DNA of 64,000 bases from Granulicella sp. S156 (GTDB taxonomy: Bacteria > Acidobacteriota > Terriglobia > Terriglobales > Acidobacteriaceae). Below, in pieces: positions 18,540 to 27,587 of the stretch. The notes under the pieces were generated by a model. It ran no database searches, was not told the DNA's origin, and was given only the letters and a program-made list of their open reading frames with translations. The stretch spans positions 832,341-896,340 of the forward strand of contig NZ_LMUH01000013.1 in assembly GCF_009766105.1 (NCBI RefSeq), written 5' to 3'. Position 1 is the stretch's first letter; each line of letters begins with the position of its first letter. Position numbers and translations under genes: made by a program.

Positions 18540-19355
18540 TTAGTTCTCGGAGGGTCTTGATGCGGAGTCAATGACAAGGATGTTGAGTGGAGCGGTGGCG
18601 GGTACGAGTTTGAGGCCGAGTTGTTCCTGAAGTGCGGTAAAGATGGATTGGCCTGTGGATTCCGGGGCATCGGCTGGGGTGTTGTCGGGTGTCCAGCGAA
18701 GTTCGAAGTCGGATCGAGTGGTGATGCCGGTTTTGTCGATCACGGTGCGGCCGGTCGCAGAGCGGAGATGATCTTCCAGATCCTTAGGCCTGCAGCCCTG
18801 GACCTGGATGTATCCCCTGCGGCTGCCGCGAAATAGGCAGCTCGCTCCGCCAACGCCTTGAAAGACGTCTTCGGGTTTCGTCTCTCTAAGTTTGGGGCCC
18901 CCTTTTGCAATGACGAGGTCATAAACGGGGAACGTTCTCTTTTCCCAGTGGACTTTGAGGTGGAAGCGGTCCGCGAGCAGAGATTGGAGCATCTCGCCGC
19001 GCTGACGGTAGGTGAGATTCTTTGCATCGGGAATTTCGGCAGCGTTGAATTTGGCTTCGAGGTCAAATTTGTCGCGATCGATCCAAGGCGGTCCGCCCGT
19101 GATGAGTTGAGCGTCAAAGATCCCATAGGCCTCGCCGACCAGGTTCAGTAGCGAGATGTTCATGCCGGTAAAACCGTCGGGGGTGGGTTCGAGGCGCAAG
19201 GAGCCGTCGGTGCGGCCGGAGGGCTTGATGGTGGCGACTTCAAAGGCAGGCACTGCGGTCGTGACGGTTGGTGCAGGAGTGATGACTTGCTGAGCTACGG
19301 CTGCGCATCCGACGAGAGCGGCAACGACGAGCGTGAGGGACCTACGTAGATGCAT
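18540..19355 (-). CDS. TIGR03435 family protein
   Basis: A 271-residue exported protein of the TIGR03435 family, a paralogue-rich group largely confined to Acidobacteriota and other soil bacteria. A signal peptide (SLTLVVAALVGCAAVAQQ) is followed by the family's opening PAFEVATIKPSGRTDGS. Typical internal segments are ISLLNLVGEAYGI, GGPPWIDRDKFDLEAKF, RYRQRGEMLQSLLADRFHLK (here YRQRGEMLQSLLADRFHLK), and a terminal LGLKLVPATAPLNILVIDS. The function is unknown. No operon partner is evident. Confidence 0.9.
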   Translation of the reverse strand: MHLRRSLTLVVAALVGCAAVAQQVITPAPTVTTAVPAFEVATIKPSGRTDGSLRLEPTPDGFTGMNISLLNLVGEAYGIFDAQLITGGPPWIDRDKFDLEAKFNAAEIPDAKNLTYRQRGEMLQSLLADRFHLKVHWEKRTFPVYDLVIAKGGPKLRETKPEDVFQGVGGASCLFRGSRRGYIQVQGCRPKDLEDHLRSATGRTVIDKTGITTRSDFELRWTPDNTPADAPESTGQSIFTALQEQLGLKLVPATAPLNILVIDSASRPSEN

Positions 19356-19510
19356 GAGGGGAGTCTCTTATGAATGCAAATTGGACGGAATGGAAGTGGA
19401 GTTGGTGAGCGGGCGATTTGCGAGCTGCCTGAAAAGTCTCTTCGGGAGTTACGGTTCACGTGACGTCCCAATAAATTTCAAGGGAGCACAGAGGCTAAAA
19501 CAACCACGGA

Positions 19511-19613
19511 TACAAGCCCCAAGGGGGCGATATATCCCAGCCTGAGGTGCAAGCCCCAGGAAACAAACCATCACAAGATTGAGGGCTGAAAGCCCGGTAT
19601 ATCTCGGTTGCAC
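19511..19613. repeat. Dispersed palindromic repeat, AAGCCCC...GGGGCG family, copy 1
   Basis: It contains AAGCCCCAAGGGGGCG followed by ATATATCCCAGCC, then AAGCCCCAGGAAACA and the closing block AGGGCTGAAAGCCCGGTATATC. It is nearly identical to 20696-20777 over about 80 bases. The AGCCC/GGGCT arms make small hairpins. A shorter relative lies at 19672-19742. Confidence 0.75.
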
Positions 19614-19787
19614 GAGCTAGACATACCAGGCTTTCAGACCTCGACTCATTGGCCCGGCACCAAACGAAGAGCTAAAGGGCGGTATATATCAGCCTAGGAT
19701 AGCGACGGAAAGCGCACGCCGCAAATATTTGCATCACGCTCTGTCCGTTCCCGTCCTAACCTCCGGCAGTGCTAGAACTGTAGACAC

Positions 19788-20444
19788 ATGGATCACACCG
19801 CCATCCCCAATCCCGTCCCCCGGCAATCCGGCGCGCCCCGCGCCCGCAGTCCCTACGCCATCACCTACACGCTGATTGCGATCAACGTTCTGGTCTTTGC
19901 CGCCATGGTCGCAAGCGGCGTCTCTTTCATCCAGCCGACGCCTCTCGACGTGGCGAACTGGGGCGGTGACTTCGGCCCGCTCACCGTAGGCGCACACCAA
20001 TGGTGGCGTCTGCTCACCTCCTGCTTTCTTCACTTCGGCATCATCCATATCGGTTTCAATATGTACGTGCTCTACCAGATCGGGCCGTTCATTGAAAGGG
20101 CCTTCGGACGCGTACGCTATCTGCTGATTTATTTCTTCGCAGGCCTCGGAGGCAGTCTCGTAAGTGTGTGGGTGCATCCGCACGCGGTCGGCGCAGGCGC
20201 CTCGGGCGCCATCTTCGGCCTGTACGGCGCAGTGTTCGGTTTTCTTCTCAGAAATCGACGGTCGCTCGATCCAGCGGTGACCCAGAGCATTGCCAAGTCA
20301 GCAGGAATCTTCGTTCTCTACAACGTCGTCTACGGTTCCATCACCAGAACGACAGACCTTTCCGCCCACTTCGGTGGCTTAGTCACCGGGTTTGTCGTCG
20401 GGATGCTACTGATACGGCCGCGCGATGGCACTCGCGCAGCCTAA
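19788..20444 (+). CDS. Rhomboid family intramembrane serine protease
   Basis: A 218-residue membrane protein with six probable transmembrane helices. Rhomboid hallmarks are all present: the HxxxHxxxN motif as HFGIIHIGFN (residues 82-91), the catalytic serine in GAGASGAIFG (Ser139), and the catalytic His194 in LSAHFGGLVTG. The WRLLTSCFLH segment before the HxxxHxxxN motif is also conserved. It would cleave membrane-protein substrates within or near the bilayer. The gene stands alone, enclosed by the dispersed repeats on both sides. Its substrates are unknown. Confidence 0.92.
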   Translation: MDHTAIPNPVPRQSGAPRARSPYAITYTLIAINVLVFAAMVASGVSFIQPTPLDVANWGGDFGPLTVGAHQWWRLLTSCFLHFGIIHIGFNMYVLYQIGPFIERAFGRVRYLLIYFFAGLGGSLVSVWVHPHAVGAGASGAIFGLYGAVFGFLLRNRRSLDPAVTQSIAKSAGIFVLYNVVYGSITRTTDLSAHFGGLVTGFVVGMLLIRPRDGTRAA

Positions 20445-20695
20445 CCTCACCTCCCCAACCCAGCCAACGTAGACACAAGACTTGTTCGAGGTAGAGCCCA
20501 AAATACTGCGTCCGGAGATAAGTCCCCGGAAGACGGCAAGTGGCCGGGTGCCCCATCTTCGGCGCGTTCTTTGCGCCTAAGGTGGGTATCGCCAGAAGGG
20601 CGACCGCTCCCGCCCATCCTTCCGTTTCCTCAGACTCCCGGTGGAGGGGCGGTGTGATGCTACCAGCGTCACTAGCTGTCGACTGGCCACGGGTC

Positions 20696-20777
20696 CAAGC
20701 CCCAACGGGGCGGTATATCCCAGCCTGTGGCGCAAGCCCCAGGAAACAGACCACCACAAGGTTGAGGGCTGAAAGCC
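20696..20777. repeat. Dispersed palindromic repeat, AAGCCCC...GGGGCG family, copy 2
   Basis: AAGCCCCAACGGGGCG is followed by GTATATCCCAGCC, AAGCCCCAGGAAACA and AGGGCTGAAAGCC, matching copy 1 at 19511 in order and spacing with few differences. Confidence 0.75.
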
Positions 20778-20830
20778 AATATCACTTGCTTTTCAACTGA
20801 AACGGCAGTTGTATTTAGAAACTACCTCAT

Positions 20831-20905
20831 ACCTGTCATTTCGACCGACCAACGGGAGCGGAGAAACCCCTGCATTTCACGTATGGCTGCATGACCAAAG
20901 AAGCC
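20831..20905. repeat. Dispersed repeat, TGTCATTTCGACC family, copy 2
   Basis: It matches 11579-11654 closely over the first 48 bases and again at the final AAGAAGCC; the stretch between differs. Confidence 0.7.
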
Positions 20906-21076
20906 AAATGGGACAGTCCGGCCTACACTGGCTCCTTCCCTGTGGAAAGTAAGTGGCATTAGGCTGAAAGCCCGGTATATCTCGGTCGCACCGGCGAACT
21001 ATCGTGCTGCTGCAATAGACAGCGCTTATCTCACTCAATTTCAATGGTGCGTAGAAGCTAGAACCACCACGGGTAC

Positions 21077-21132
21077 TGTCATCTCGACCGTAGGCCGCGC
21101 TTTTGCGGCCGTAGCGGAGAGACCTGCAGCTT
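21077..21132. repeat. Dispersed repeat, TGTCATCTCGACC subfamily, copy 2
   Basis: It matches 16868-16925 in the opening TGTCATCTCGACCG, the hairpin of GGCCGCGC and GCGGCC around TTTT, and the closing AGCGGAGAGACCTGCAGCT. Confidence 0.75.
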
Positions 21133-21298
21133 GTTCGTACGGGCACAAAGCCCGCAGAGACGAGACAGAGCACAGAAGGCTGAATGGAGCATAGAGGCTC
21201 CAACCGGCCACGAGTCCAAGCCTCAAAGGGGCGATATATACCAGCCCAGAGCGGTGAGGCAACACGCGCGCCACAAATCTTTGCATCACGCTCTGCAT

Positions 21299-21580
21299 CA
21301 AGGGTGGAGGCGACTGGCGAGCGCTTTTGCTCGCCGTGTCGCCGCAGCCCTGGGTTACAGACCAAATGAAGGTAGAGCCCCAACGGGGCGATATATCGTG
21401 CTGCCGCAATATACCGCGCTTACCGCACTCAATTTCAATGGAGTGGAAATGCTCAACTGACTACGGGTACAAGCCCCAACGGGGCGATATATACCAGCCC
21501 AGGGTGGAGGCGGCTGGCGAGCGTTTTTTGCTCGCTGTGCCGCCGCAACCCTGGGTTACAGTCCCAGAAAAAGTAGAGCC
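21299..21580. repeat. Two direct copies of an 80-base hairpin repeat
   Basis: Copies at 21299-21381 and 21499-21580 share AGGGTGGAGGCG, CTGGCGAGCG, a T-rich loop, GCTCGC, GCCGC, CCCTGGGTTACAG and a closing GTAGAGCCC. Each folds back on itself: AGGGT pairs with ACCCT, GGCG with CGCC, GCGAGC with GCTCGC. Between them lie two AAGCCCC/GAGCCCC-GGGGCGATATAT units (21373-21402 and 21465-21498). Confidence 0.75.
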
Positions 21581-21639
21581 CTGAATGGGCGATCTATCTT
21601 GCTACCACTGCCGTTGATAGATCGCCCATTCAGGGCTCT
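21575..21639. repeat. Perfect 24-bp inverted repeat
   Basis: The left arm 21575-21598 (AGAGCCCTGAATGGGCG...) is exactly complementary to the right arm 21616-21639, with a 17-base loop. It looks like two head-to-head copies of the AGCCC-GGGCG repeat core. It is about 200 bases after the end of the DUF262 gene on the minus strand and could end transcripts from it, though no T-run follows. Confidence 0.85.
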
Positions 21640-21844
21640 GTAATTGCGGAAGAACGTTCGCTCTTGAAACTCAATAACTGAACAACCACATGCCCGAAAA
21701 TGCGCACTACTCGCTAATGTGGGTGCATGCTCTCGACAAGCGATATGGCGATTTTGCGCACTCATTGAGAGCCGTTCGCTCGGAGGTAGTCTGAAGGTCG
21801 AGTCGCGTTGACCCACTTCGGGCCGAATGACCGAGCTGCTACCT

Positions 21845-24001
21845 TCAGCTTTGTGGCAATTCGGCTGACGGGCTCCCGGTACCAATGTCAAATTCGGTGA
21901 GGTCAGGGCCGTCTTTGCCGCCGAGAAGACGCAGTACGAATCTTCCTGACCTTTTCTGAATCACTAAATGCCAATATTGCCGGTCATCAGTCTTGGTGAC
22001 GCTGACTAGGCTCAGAATGTTTAAGACGACTGCCAGTGGGACCAACAGTGTTGTTTCCGCCGAGGAGCATCCGAGGCAAAGATAGGGCGATTGCGCAGCG
22101 TTGAGAAATTCCACTTGAGCTTTGTGAAGGCCGAACCAGAAATAGGGTAGTTCTCTCGATTCATCATGGGCGGTTGAAACCGCGCAGAACAGACGGATGC
22201 TTCCGTCGCCAGACTCATATCTGGTTTGGGAGAGCTTTGAAAGATGCACCCCTAGGTGTTGTTGAGCCAGTTTTACGCAATCGGCATGGAATGCAGCCGG
22301 TGTACCTTTATCGGCTGTTCCGGAAGGTGCTTCGACGATAACGATTTCTGGGCGTGGCCACAATTGAGTCGCGATCTTGAACATTGATTGCGCCCTAAAT
22401 TCAACTTCGCGCGCGCCCCAACCTTCGTAGTCACCGAAATGGCGATTTAGCTCAAAGTGGCTCAACGCAAACAACGTGCGCTTTTCCTGATAAGGACGAT
22501 TGCTGAGCTCAGGGTTGTAACCGGTTAACGTCAGGTTCCCAATCGTATGCAGCCACTCGGCATGAATTTCCGAAGCATCTATCCCTAGCATTTCGAACCA
22601 TTCGGGTGTCAATGTTTGTGGCATGACGTGTTCGATGCTCGACTGTTCGAATCCGGCGATCTCGTGATGCCCATAAGACTCCTCAATGCATTCGAGGGCG
22701 ATCTGACAAGCCCGGCTTCCATATAAGGGTTTTCGAATCCAACTTTCTGCGAATTCGGAATCGGTCGGCCAGCGGCGGTTTTTGTCTTCGCGTGCCAGCG
22801 AACCCGAAAGCCAGATAGATGGCGTCTCTGTTACAGGCTTGGTTTTGCAGAGCCCGATGAACAATCCCGACAATGAATTTGACGGCACCCCTACGACCAT
22901 CCGACGCAATATGAAAGAAAAGAGGATTCCCATGCTCGCGACAAATTCAGCAAGGCCGAGCTGCCCGTCCGCGTAGTCCTCGTATAGGGCAAGGATGAGG
23001 GGATAGACGCTTCCGAAGTCTAGACGCCGAAAATAATCGAAGTACTTGGCCAATTCGAGTTGTGGTTCGGTGGCGGCACCCGAGACTCTGCTATATAGGA
23101 TGGAAAGCCTCTCCATCCGAGTCATGAGGAGACGTACCGACGCTGTGTCTGAATTGATCACCAGGCGCCTTATCGCCGTGTAGACATCACCTTTGCGTAC
23201 TTCCTCGCCTTCTGCACCTAGGAAATGGCGCATGAATTCGGTTAGGCCCTGACCCAGCCGATTTTGCATTGGTAGCCACAGCTCGTCGTATACGCTCTGT
23301 TGATCTGAAACGGGAAACCGCATCAGGAAGTAGTTTCTTACTAGATCTGATTGCTCCAACGGCGAACCCTTGAAGTTTAGGCTTTCGAAAATCAGATATG
23401 GATCGTCGGTATCGCTGAGGTTGATCATGACCACCATCAATCGCTTCTCAATGATGTCCAGAATTCTCTTAGGATCGATCTTATTTCCGTCGCTATCCGC
23501 GTCCCGCAACCGCCTCTTAAAATAGTCGTAGGACTTTCTGAACTGCGAATCCTCCACTAGATTTGGCGTTTCTCGAATCAACAGAGCGTAAGCATCTCGG
23601 TCGCCCTGGGTAGGAAGGAGCTTGAAAAACTCCGTGCCTTCTGATCCGTCGTTGGTGAGATAGAACTGCTGGATGCGTCGGTGGGCACTCTGCTGATCAG
23701 CAGCAAGAGAGTCACGAACTGCGCACATCAGTATCGAAATTGTCGTGAGCCGCTGTTGGCCGTCGATTATCAGGAACTTGGAAACGCCTACTGGAACGCT
23801 CCTCGCAGGCATAGTAACGACCGCGCCCATGAAATGGGTCGCCTTGTCATTGACGTCATCTGCGGGGTAAAACACCAACACGTCATCCCAAAGCGTACGC
23901 CACTGCTTCTCGGCCCAGGTGTACGGACGCTGAAACAGAGGCACTACATTTTGCTTGAATCCACTGAAGTAGTTGATAACAAGTGTTGGCGTTGCTTCCA
24001 T
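21845..24001 (-). CDS. GmrSD-like DUF262/DUF1524 protein, probable type IV restriction nuclease
   Basis: A 718-residue protein. The N-terminal DUF262 domain has PLFQRPYTW (residues 21-29) and the nucleotide-binding signature DGQQRLTT (residues 80-87). The DUF1524 HNH-like nuclease part lies near residues 460-500: SIEHVMPQTLTPEW with the metal-binding His, then HTIGNLTLTGYN. This architecture is that of GmrSD, which cuts modified phage DNA; SspE and BrxU are relatives. About 130 residues follow that I do not recognise, perhaps a target-sensing domain. No phosphorothioation or BREX genes are nearby, so a stand-alone modified-DNA restriction role is the simplest reading. The start codon lacks a clear ribosome site. 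It lies against the repeat patch, a plausible sign of acquisition. Confidence 0.85.
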   Translation of the reverse strand: MEATPTLVINYFSGFKQNVVPLFQRPYTWAEKQWRTLWDDVLVFYPADDVNDKATHFMGAVVTMPARSVPVGVSKFLIIDGQQRLTTISILMCAVRDSLAADQQSAHRRIQQFYLTNDGSEGTEFFKLLPTQGDRDAYALLIRETPNLVEDSQFRKSYDYFKRRLRDADSDGNKIDPKRILDIIEKRLMVVMINLSDTDDPYLIFESLNFKGSPLEQSDLVRNYFLMRFPVSDQQSVYDELWLPMQNRLGQGLTEFMRHFLGAEGEEVRKGDVYTAIRRLVINSDTASVRLLMTRMERLSILYSRVSGAATEPQLELAKYFDYFRRLDFGSVYPLILALYEDYADGQLGLAEFVASMGILFSFILRRMVVGVPSNSLSGLFIGLCKTKPVTETPSIWLSGSLAREDKNRRWPTDSEFAESWIRKPLYGSRACQIALECIEESYGHHEIAGFEQSSIEHVMPQTLTPEWFEMLGIDASEIHAEWLHTIGNLTLTGYNPELSNRPYQEKRTLFALSHFELNRHFGDYEGWGAREVEFRAQSMFKIATQLWPRPEIVIVEAPSGTADKGTPAAFHADCVKLAQQHLGVHLSKLSQTRYESGDGSIRLFCAVSTAHDESRELPYFWFGLHKAQVEFLNAAQSPYLCLGCSSAETTLLVPLAVVLNILSLVSVTKTDDRQYWHLVIQKRSGRFVLRLLGGKDGPDLTEFDIGTGSPSAELPQS

Positions 24002-24088
24002 ATGGGTTGGGAGGAGTTTATCAGACAGGGGGCGAACGAAGCCTCAATACATCGGAAAGTATGAGCCTCAAGATCCATCTATCAAGCA

Positions 24089-24122
24089 ACACAACCCTAT
24101 TCTGGTCAGAATAGGGTTGTGT
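24089..24122 (-). terminator. Strong stem-loop after the RND pump gene
   Basis: A perfect 15-bp inverted repeat (ACACAACCCTATTCT at 24089-24103 and its complement at 24108-24122) with a 4-base loop. It lies 52 bases beyond the pump gene's stop, in the short space before the next gene. The T-run after it is poor on the minus strand. Confidence 0.65.
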
Positions 24123-24173
24123 CGAAAAACATCATTGAGTATGAGCAAACTACAAGCCTCTCCTGCGTGATAG

Positions 24174-27100
24174 TTACGCTTCGACAACCTTCTTCTTCGA
24201 CTTGCTAAATCGTTCCAGGAACGTCTTCAGCAGCACATACAGAACCGGGATGAAGAACAGGTTCAGCACAGTAGAGAGAAGCATGCCGCCGACGATAGCT
24301 GTACCGACCGAGTGGCGTCCCAGCTTACCCGCGCCGGTTGCGAACACCAGCGGCAGAACGCCGAGGATGAACGCGGAGCTTGTCATGAGAATCGGGCGCA
24401 GGCGAAGTTCGCCGGCCTGAATCGCAGCCTCCGAGATGCTGAGGCCCTTCTCGCGAATCTGCTCCGCGAACTCGACGATAAGAATCGAGTTCTTAGCCGA
24501 GAGACCGATCAGCATGACCAGGCCGATCTGCACGTACACGTCGTCTACCAGTCCCCTCATTGCGACAAAGGACAGCGCACCGAGCACGGCCATCGGCACG
24601 GCGAGAAGGATGATGAACGGAAGCGCGAAACTCTCATACTGCGCCGAGAGCGCCAGATAGACCACCAGCAGACCCAGGGCAAAGATGACGATCGCCTTGC
24701 CGCTGGACTCGATCTCCTCCAGCGCCAGTCCGGACCACTCGAAGCTCATGCCCTGCAGCATGTTCTTCTTCGCAACGGCTTCCATCGCAGAGAGGCCTTC
24801 CGAAGAAGACTTGCCTGGAGCGGCAGAGCCGAGGATCTCAGCCGAGCGGAAGAGGTTGTAGTGGCTGATGGTCTGCGGTCCCGAGCTCTCATCGATCGTG
24901 ACCAGGTCGTCGAGCGGAATCATCTGTCCAGTATTGCTGCGGACGTAGAACTGGCGGATGTCTTTCGACGTGCGGCGGAACGGAGCATCTGCCTGTATAT
25001 AGACGCGGTACGAGCGGTTGTTGAACTCGAAGTCGTTGACGTACTCCGATCCCATGTAGACGCTGAGTGCATCGCTGATCTGCGAGAAGGGTACGCCGAT
25101 AGTCTTGGCCTTTTCGCGGTCGATGTTGACCAGCAGTTGTGGGTCATTGGAGGTGAAGCTCGTGAACATTCCGACGAGGCCTGACTTCGGGTCGTTGCCC
25201 GCACCGGCGATCTGGTGCGCCACCCGATCGATGTCTTGCAAGGTATTGCGGCCCTGGTCCTGCAGTTCGAATTGGAATCCTCCGAAGTTGCCGAGGCCTT
25301 GAATCGCGGGTGGCGGGAAGGCCACGACGATGCCGCCAGGAATGCCAAAGAGCTTTGGAGTCACTCGCTCAATGATGTCCGTGTCGGCATGGCCCTTCTC
25401 CAGGCGCTTGTCCTGCGGCTGCAACGGAACGAAGATGAGGCCCTGATTCGGTGCGGTGCCGGCGAATCCGAAACCCATAATGGAGAAGGTACCCAGCACA
25501 TCTTTATCCTGCGCAAGAATCGCCTGCGCCTGATCGGCCAGATGGGTTGTATAGGTTAGCGATGCGCCTTGCGGGGCAAGCACCTGCAGGATGAAGTAGC
25601 CCTGATCTTCTCCGGGGACGAACGCCGTCGGCACATGCTGATACATGTAGGCGGTGGCCCAAAGGCCGGCGGCGAAGAGCACCATCATGACCCAGCGGAT
25701 GCGCAGGATGAAGTGAATCGCGCGGCCATACGCGGAGGCAAGTGCCGCGAGCGAGTTGTCCACGAGGTGTACAAAACCGCGATAGGCTCGCTTGAGGATA
25801 TCGACATGCGTCCAGTCGAAAAGCTTGTACTTGTCTTCTTCTCCACGCAGGAAGAGCGCAGCGAGTGCGGGCGAAAGTGTCAACGCGTTGAACGCCGAGA
25901 TCGCGATAGCGAATGCGATCGTCAGTGAGAACTGCTTGTACAGAATGCCCGTGGTGCCGGGGAAGAAGCTGACTGGCACGAACACACTGATCAGCACGAG
26001 CGAAGTTGCGATAACAGCGCTGGTGACCTCGGCCATGGCGACAGAGGTCGCCTTGTGCGGATCGTGGTCCGGGTTGTTGGGGTCCGCTTCGGAGAGATGT
26101 CGCTGCACATTTTCGATGACGACGATCGCGTCATCGACGACCAGGCCTGTGGCAAGTGTGATGCCGAACAGCGTGAGTGAGTTAATGGAGAAGCCGAAGA
26201 TCTTAATGAAGGCAAACGTCCCGATCAGCGAGACGGGAATCGTGATGGCGGGAATGATCGTCGCGCGCCAGTCGAGCAGGAACAGGAAGATGACGGCAAT
26301 AACGATGATGATGGCTTCCGCGAGGGTGATAACAACCTCATGGATGGAGTCGCCGATGACTGTAGTGGTATCGAACGCAACCGTGTAGTGCAGGCCGGGA
26401 GGGAAGCTCTTGGAGAGTTCGAGCAGTGCGGCCTTGCCCTTGCGATCCACATCGAGTGCGTTGGCGGTAGATAGCTGCTGCACGCCTACGCCAACGGCAG
26501 TAGCGCCGGAGAAGTTGAGGTTCGAGCCGTAGTCTTCGGCGCCCAGCGTGGCATGGCCCACATCGCGAAGCTGGATGATGCCGGTAGGCCCGTTCTTGAG
26601 GACGATGTTGTTGAACTGCTCCGGCGTGGTGAGACGTCCTACAGCACGAACCGAATATTGGAAGTCCTGCGGCGGCGACATGGGCTGTTGGCCGACGTTA
26701 CCTGCGGCGATCTCGACGTTTTGCTCCTGCAGCGCACTGACGACGTCGGTAGCTGTAAGCTGGCGCGCAGCCAGCTTTGTGGGGTCCAGCCAGAGGCGCA
26801 TCGCATACTTACGAACACCGAAGATCTGTACGGCGCCGACACCGGAGATGCGCTCCAGCGGATCCTTGACGTACAGGTCGATGTAGTTGGAGATGAAGTC
26901 CTGCGAGTAGCGGTTGTTGTCGGAGTAGAAGCCGGCTGCGAAGACGAAGTTCGGGTTCGACTTGGTGATGGTGACGCCGGTGTTCTTGACGGCCTGCGGC
27001 AGCAGGCCCTGTGCGCTGGAGACACGATTCTGCACGTCGACGGCGGCGATATTAATGTCATAGCCGGTCTGGAAGGTAATTGTGATGTTGCTGCTGCCAT

Positions 27101-27356
27101 CGTTGCTGCTGGAGGACGTGATGTAGCGCATGCCTTCAACGCCGTTGATAGACTCTTCGAGCGGCGTTGTGACGTCGTGCTCAACGGCCTGGGAGTTGGC
27201 GCCGATGTAGACGCTGCTTACCTGAACCTGCGGTGGAGCCAGATCCGGATAGAGTGAGATCGGCAGGCCAGGAATAACGACCGCTCCGGCAAGCACGATG
27301 AGCAGGGCGCAGACGGAGGCGAAGACCGGGCGGCGAATGAAAAAGTCTACGAACAA
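24174..27356 (-). CDS. RND multidrug efflux permease, HAE1 family (AcrB/MexB-like)
   Basis: A 1060-residue inner-membrane proton-driven efflux pump; AcrB has 1049. It begins FVDFFIRRPVFASVCALLIVLAG, the typical first helix. RND signatures include the paired acidic residues of the fourth helix in GLVVDDAIVVIENVQRHL (two Asp) and the second-half helices ending near VMLIGLSAKNSILIVEFAEQ, which is characteristic of HAE1 pumps. Two large periplasmic loops separate 12 predicted helices. The start appears to be the TTG at 27356-27354, with GAGG upstream; no ATG fits. The adaptor gene lies 231 bases upstream on the same strand. No outer-membrane channel gene follows, so a TolC-type partner must be encoded elsewhere. 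Substrates are unknown: drugs, dyes or solvents are usual. Confidence 0.95.
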   Translation of the reverse strand: MFVDFFIRRPVFASVCALLIVLAGAVVIPGLPISLYPDLAPPQVQVSSVYIGANSQAVEHDVTTPLEESINGVEGMRYITSSSSNDGSSNITITFQTGYDINIAAVDVQNRVSSAQGLLPQAVKNTGVTITKSNPNFVFAAGFYSDNNRYSQDFISNYIDLYVKDPLERISGVGAVQIFGVRKYAMRLWLDPTKLAARQLTATDVVSALQEQNVEIAAGNVGQQPMSPPQDFQYSVRAVGRLTTPEQFNNIVLKNGPTGIIQLRDVGHATLGAEDYGSNLNFSGATAVGVGVQQLSTANALDVDRKGKAALLELSKSFPPGLHYTVAFDTTTVIGDSIHEVVITLAEAIIIVIAVIFLFLLDWRATIIPAITIPVSLIGTFAFIKIFGFSINSLTLFGITLATGLVVDDAIVVIENVQRHLSEADPNNPDHDPHKATSVAMAEVTSAVIATSLVLISVFVPVSFFPGTTGILYKQFSLTIAFAIAISAFNALTLSPALAALFLRGEEDKYKLFDWTHVDILKRAYRGFVHLVDNSLAALASAYGRAIHFILRIRWVMMVLFAAGLWATAYMYQHVPTAFVPGEDQGYFILQVLAPQGASLTYTTHLADQAQAILAQDKDVLGTFSIMGFGFAGTAPNQGLIFVPLQPQDKRLEKGHADTDIIERVTPKLFGIPGGIVVAFPPPAIQGLGNFGGFQFELQDQGRNTLQDIDRVAHQIAGAGNDPKSGLVGMFTSFTSNDPQLLVNIDREKAKTIGVPFSQISDALSVYMGSEYVNDFEFNNRSYRVYIQADAPFRRTSKDIRQFYVRSNTGQMIPLDDLVTIDESSGPQTISHYNLFRSAEILGSAAPGKSSSEGLSAMEAVAKKNMLQGMSFEWSGLALEEIESSGKAIVIFALGLLVVYLALSAQYESFALPFIILLAVPMAVLGALSFVAMRGLVDDVYVQIGLVMLIGLSAKNSILIVEFAEQIREKGLSISEAAIQAGELRLRPILMTSSAFILGVLPLVFATGAGKLGRHSVGTAIVGGMLLSTVLNLFFIPVLYVLLKTFLERFSKSKKKVVEA

Positions 27357-27587
27357 GAGTGCGTACCTCGTACTTCACAGAAAAATAAAGAGCTTTGGTT
27401 GTCTGCTTGCTTTCGCCGCTATCCCGAATCCTTGACCTGAACAACGCGAAGGGGAAGGCTGAAAAGCCCTCCCGTAGTTGATACCACCACATCGGCGGTG
27501 GCTCTTTGCTGAAACATCCCATGGAGCAAAGAACATTCGCTGGAAGTTCCCGTACGGCTAAGGATGACGTCGCAAAACAAAAAACAG

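Larger units (their letters stand above)
20445..21844. other. Repeat-rich non-coding region, 1.4 kb
   Basis: No gene is supported here. The region is a patchwork of at least three repeat types: the TGTCAT-CGACC type (20831-20905, 21077-21132), the AAGCCCC-GGGGCG type (20696-20777, 20961-20991, 21213-21250, 21373-21402, 21465-21498), and an 80-base hairpin block present twice (21299-21381, 21499-21580). A roughly 50-base block with CACTCAATTTCAATGG also occurs twice (21004-21055, 21399-21448). Short open frames across it are by-products of the repeats. Confidence 0.75.

Noticed and set aside
19511-21639. Possible CRISPR array
   Set aside because: The repeats vary in length and orientation, have no regular spacing or uniform spacers, and no cas genes are near.
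20445-21844. Short open frames with PxGRYIPA-like peptides recurring
   Set aside because: The recurring peptides come from translating the dispersed DNA repeats, in different frames; they are not real proteins.
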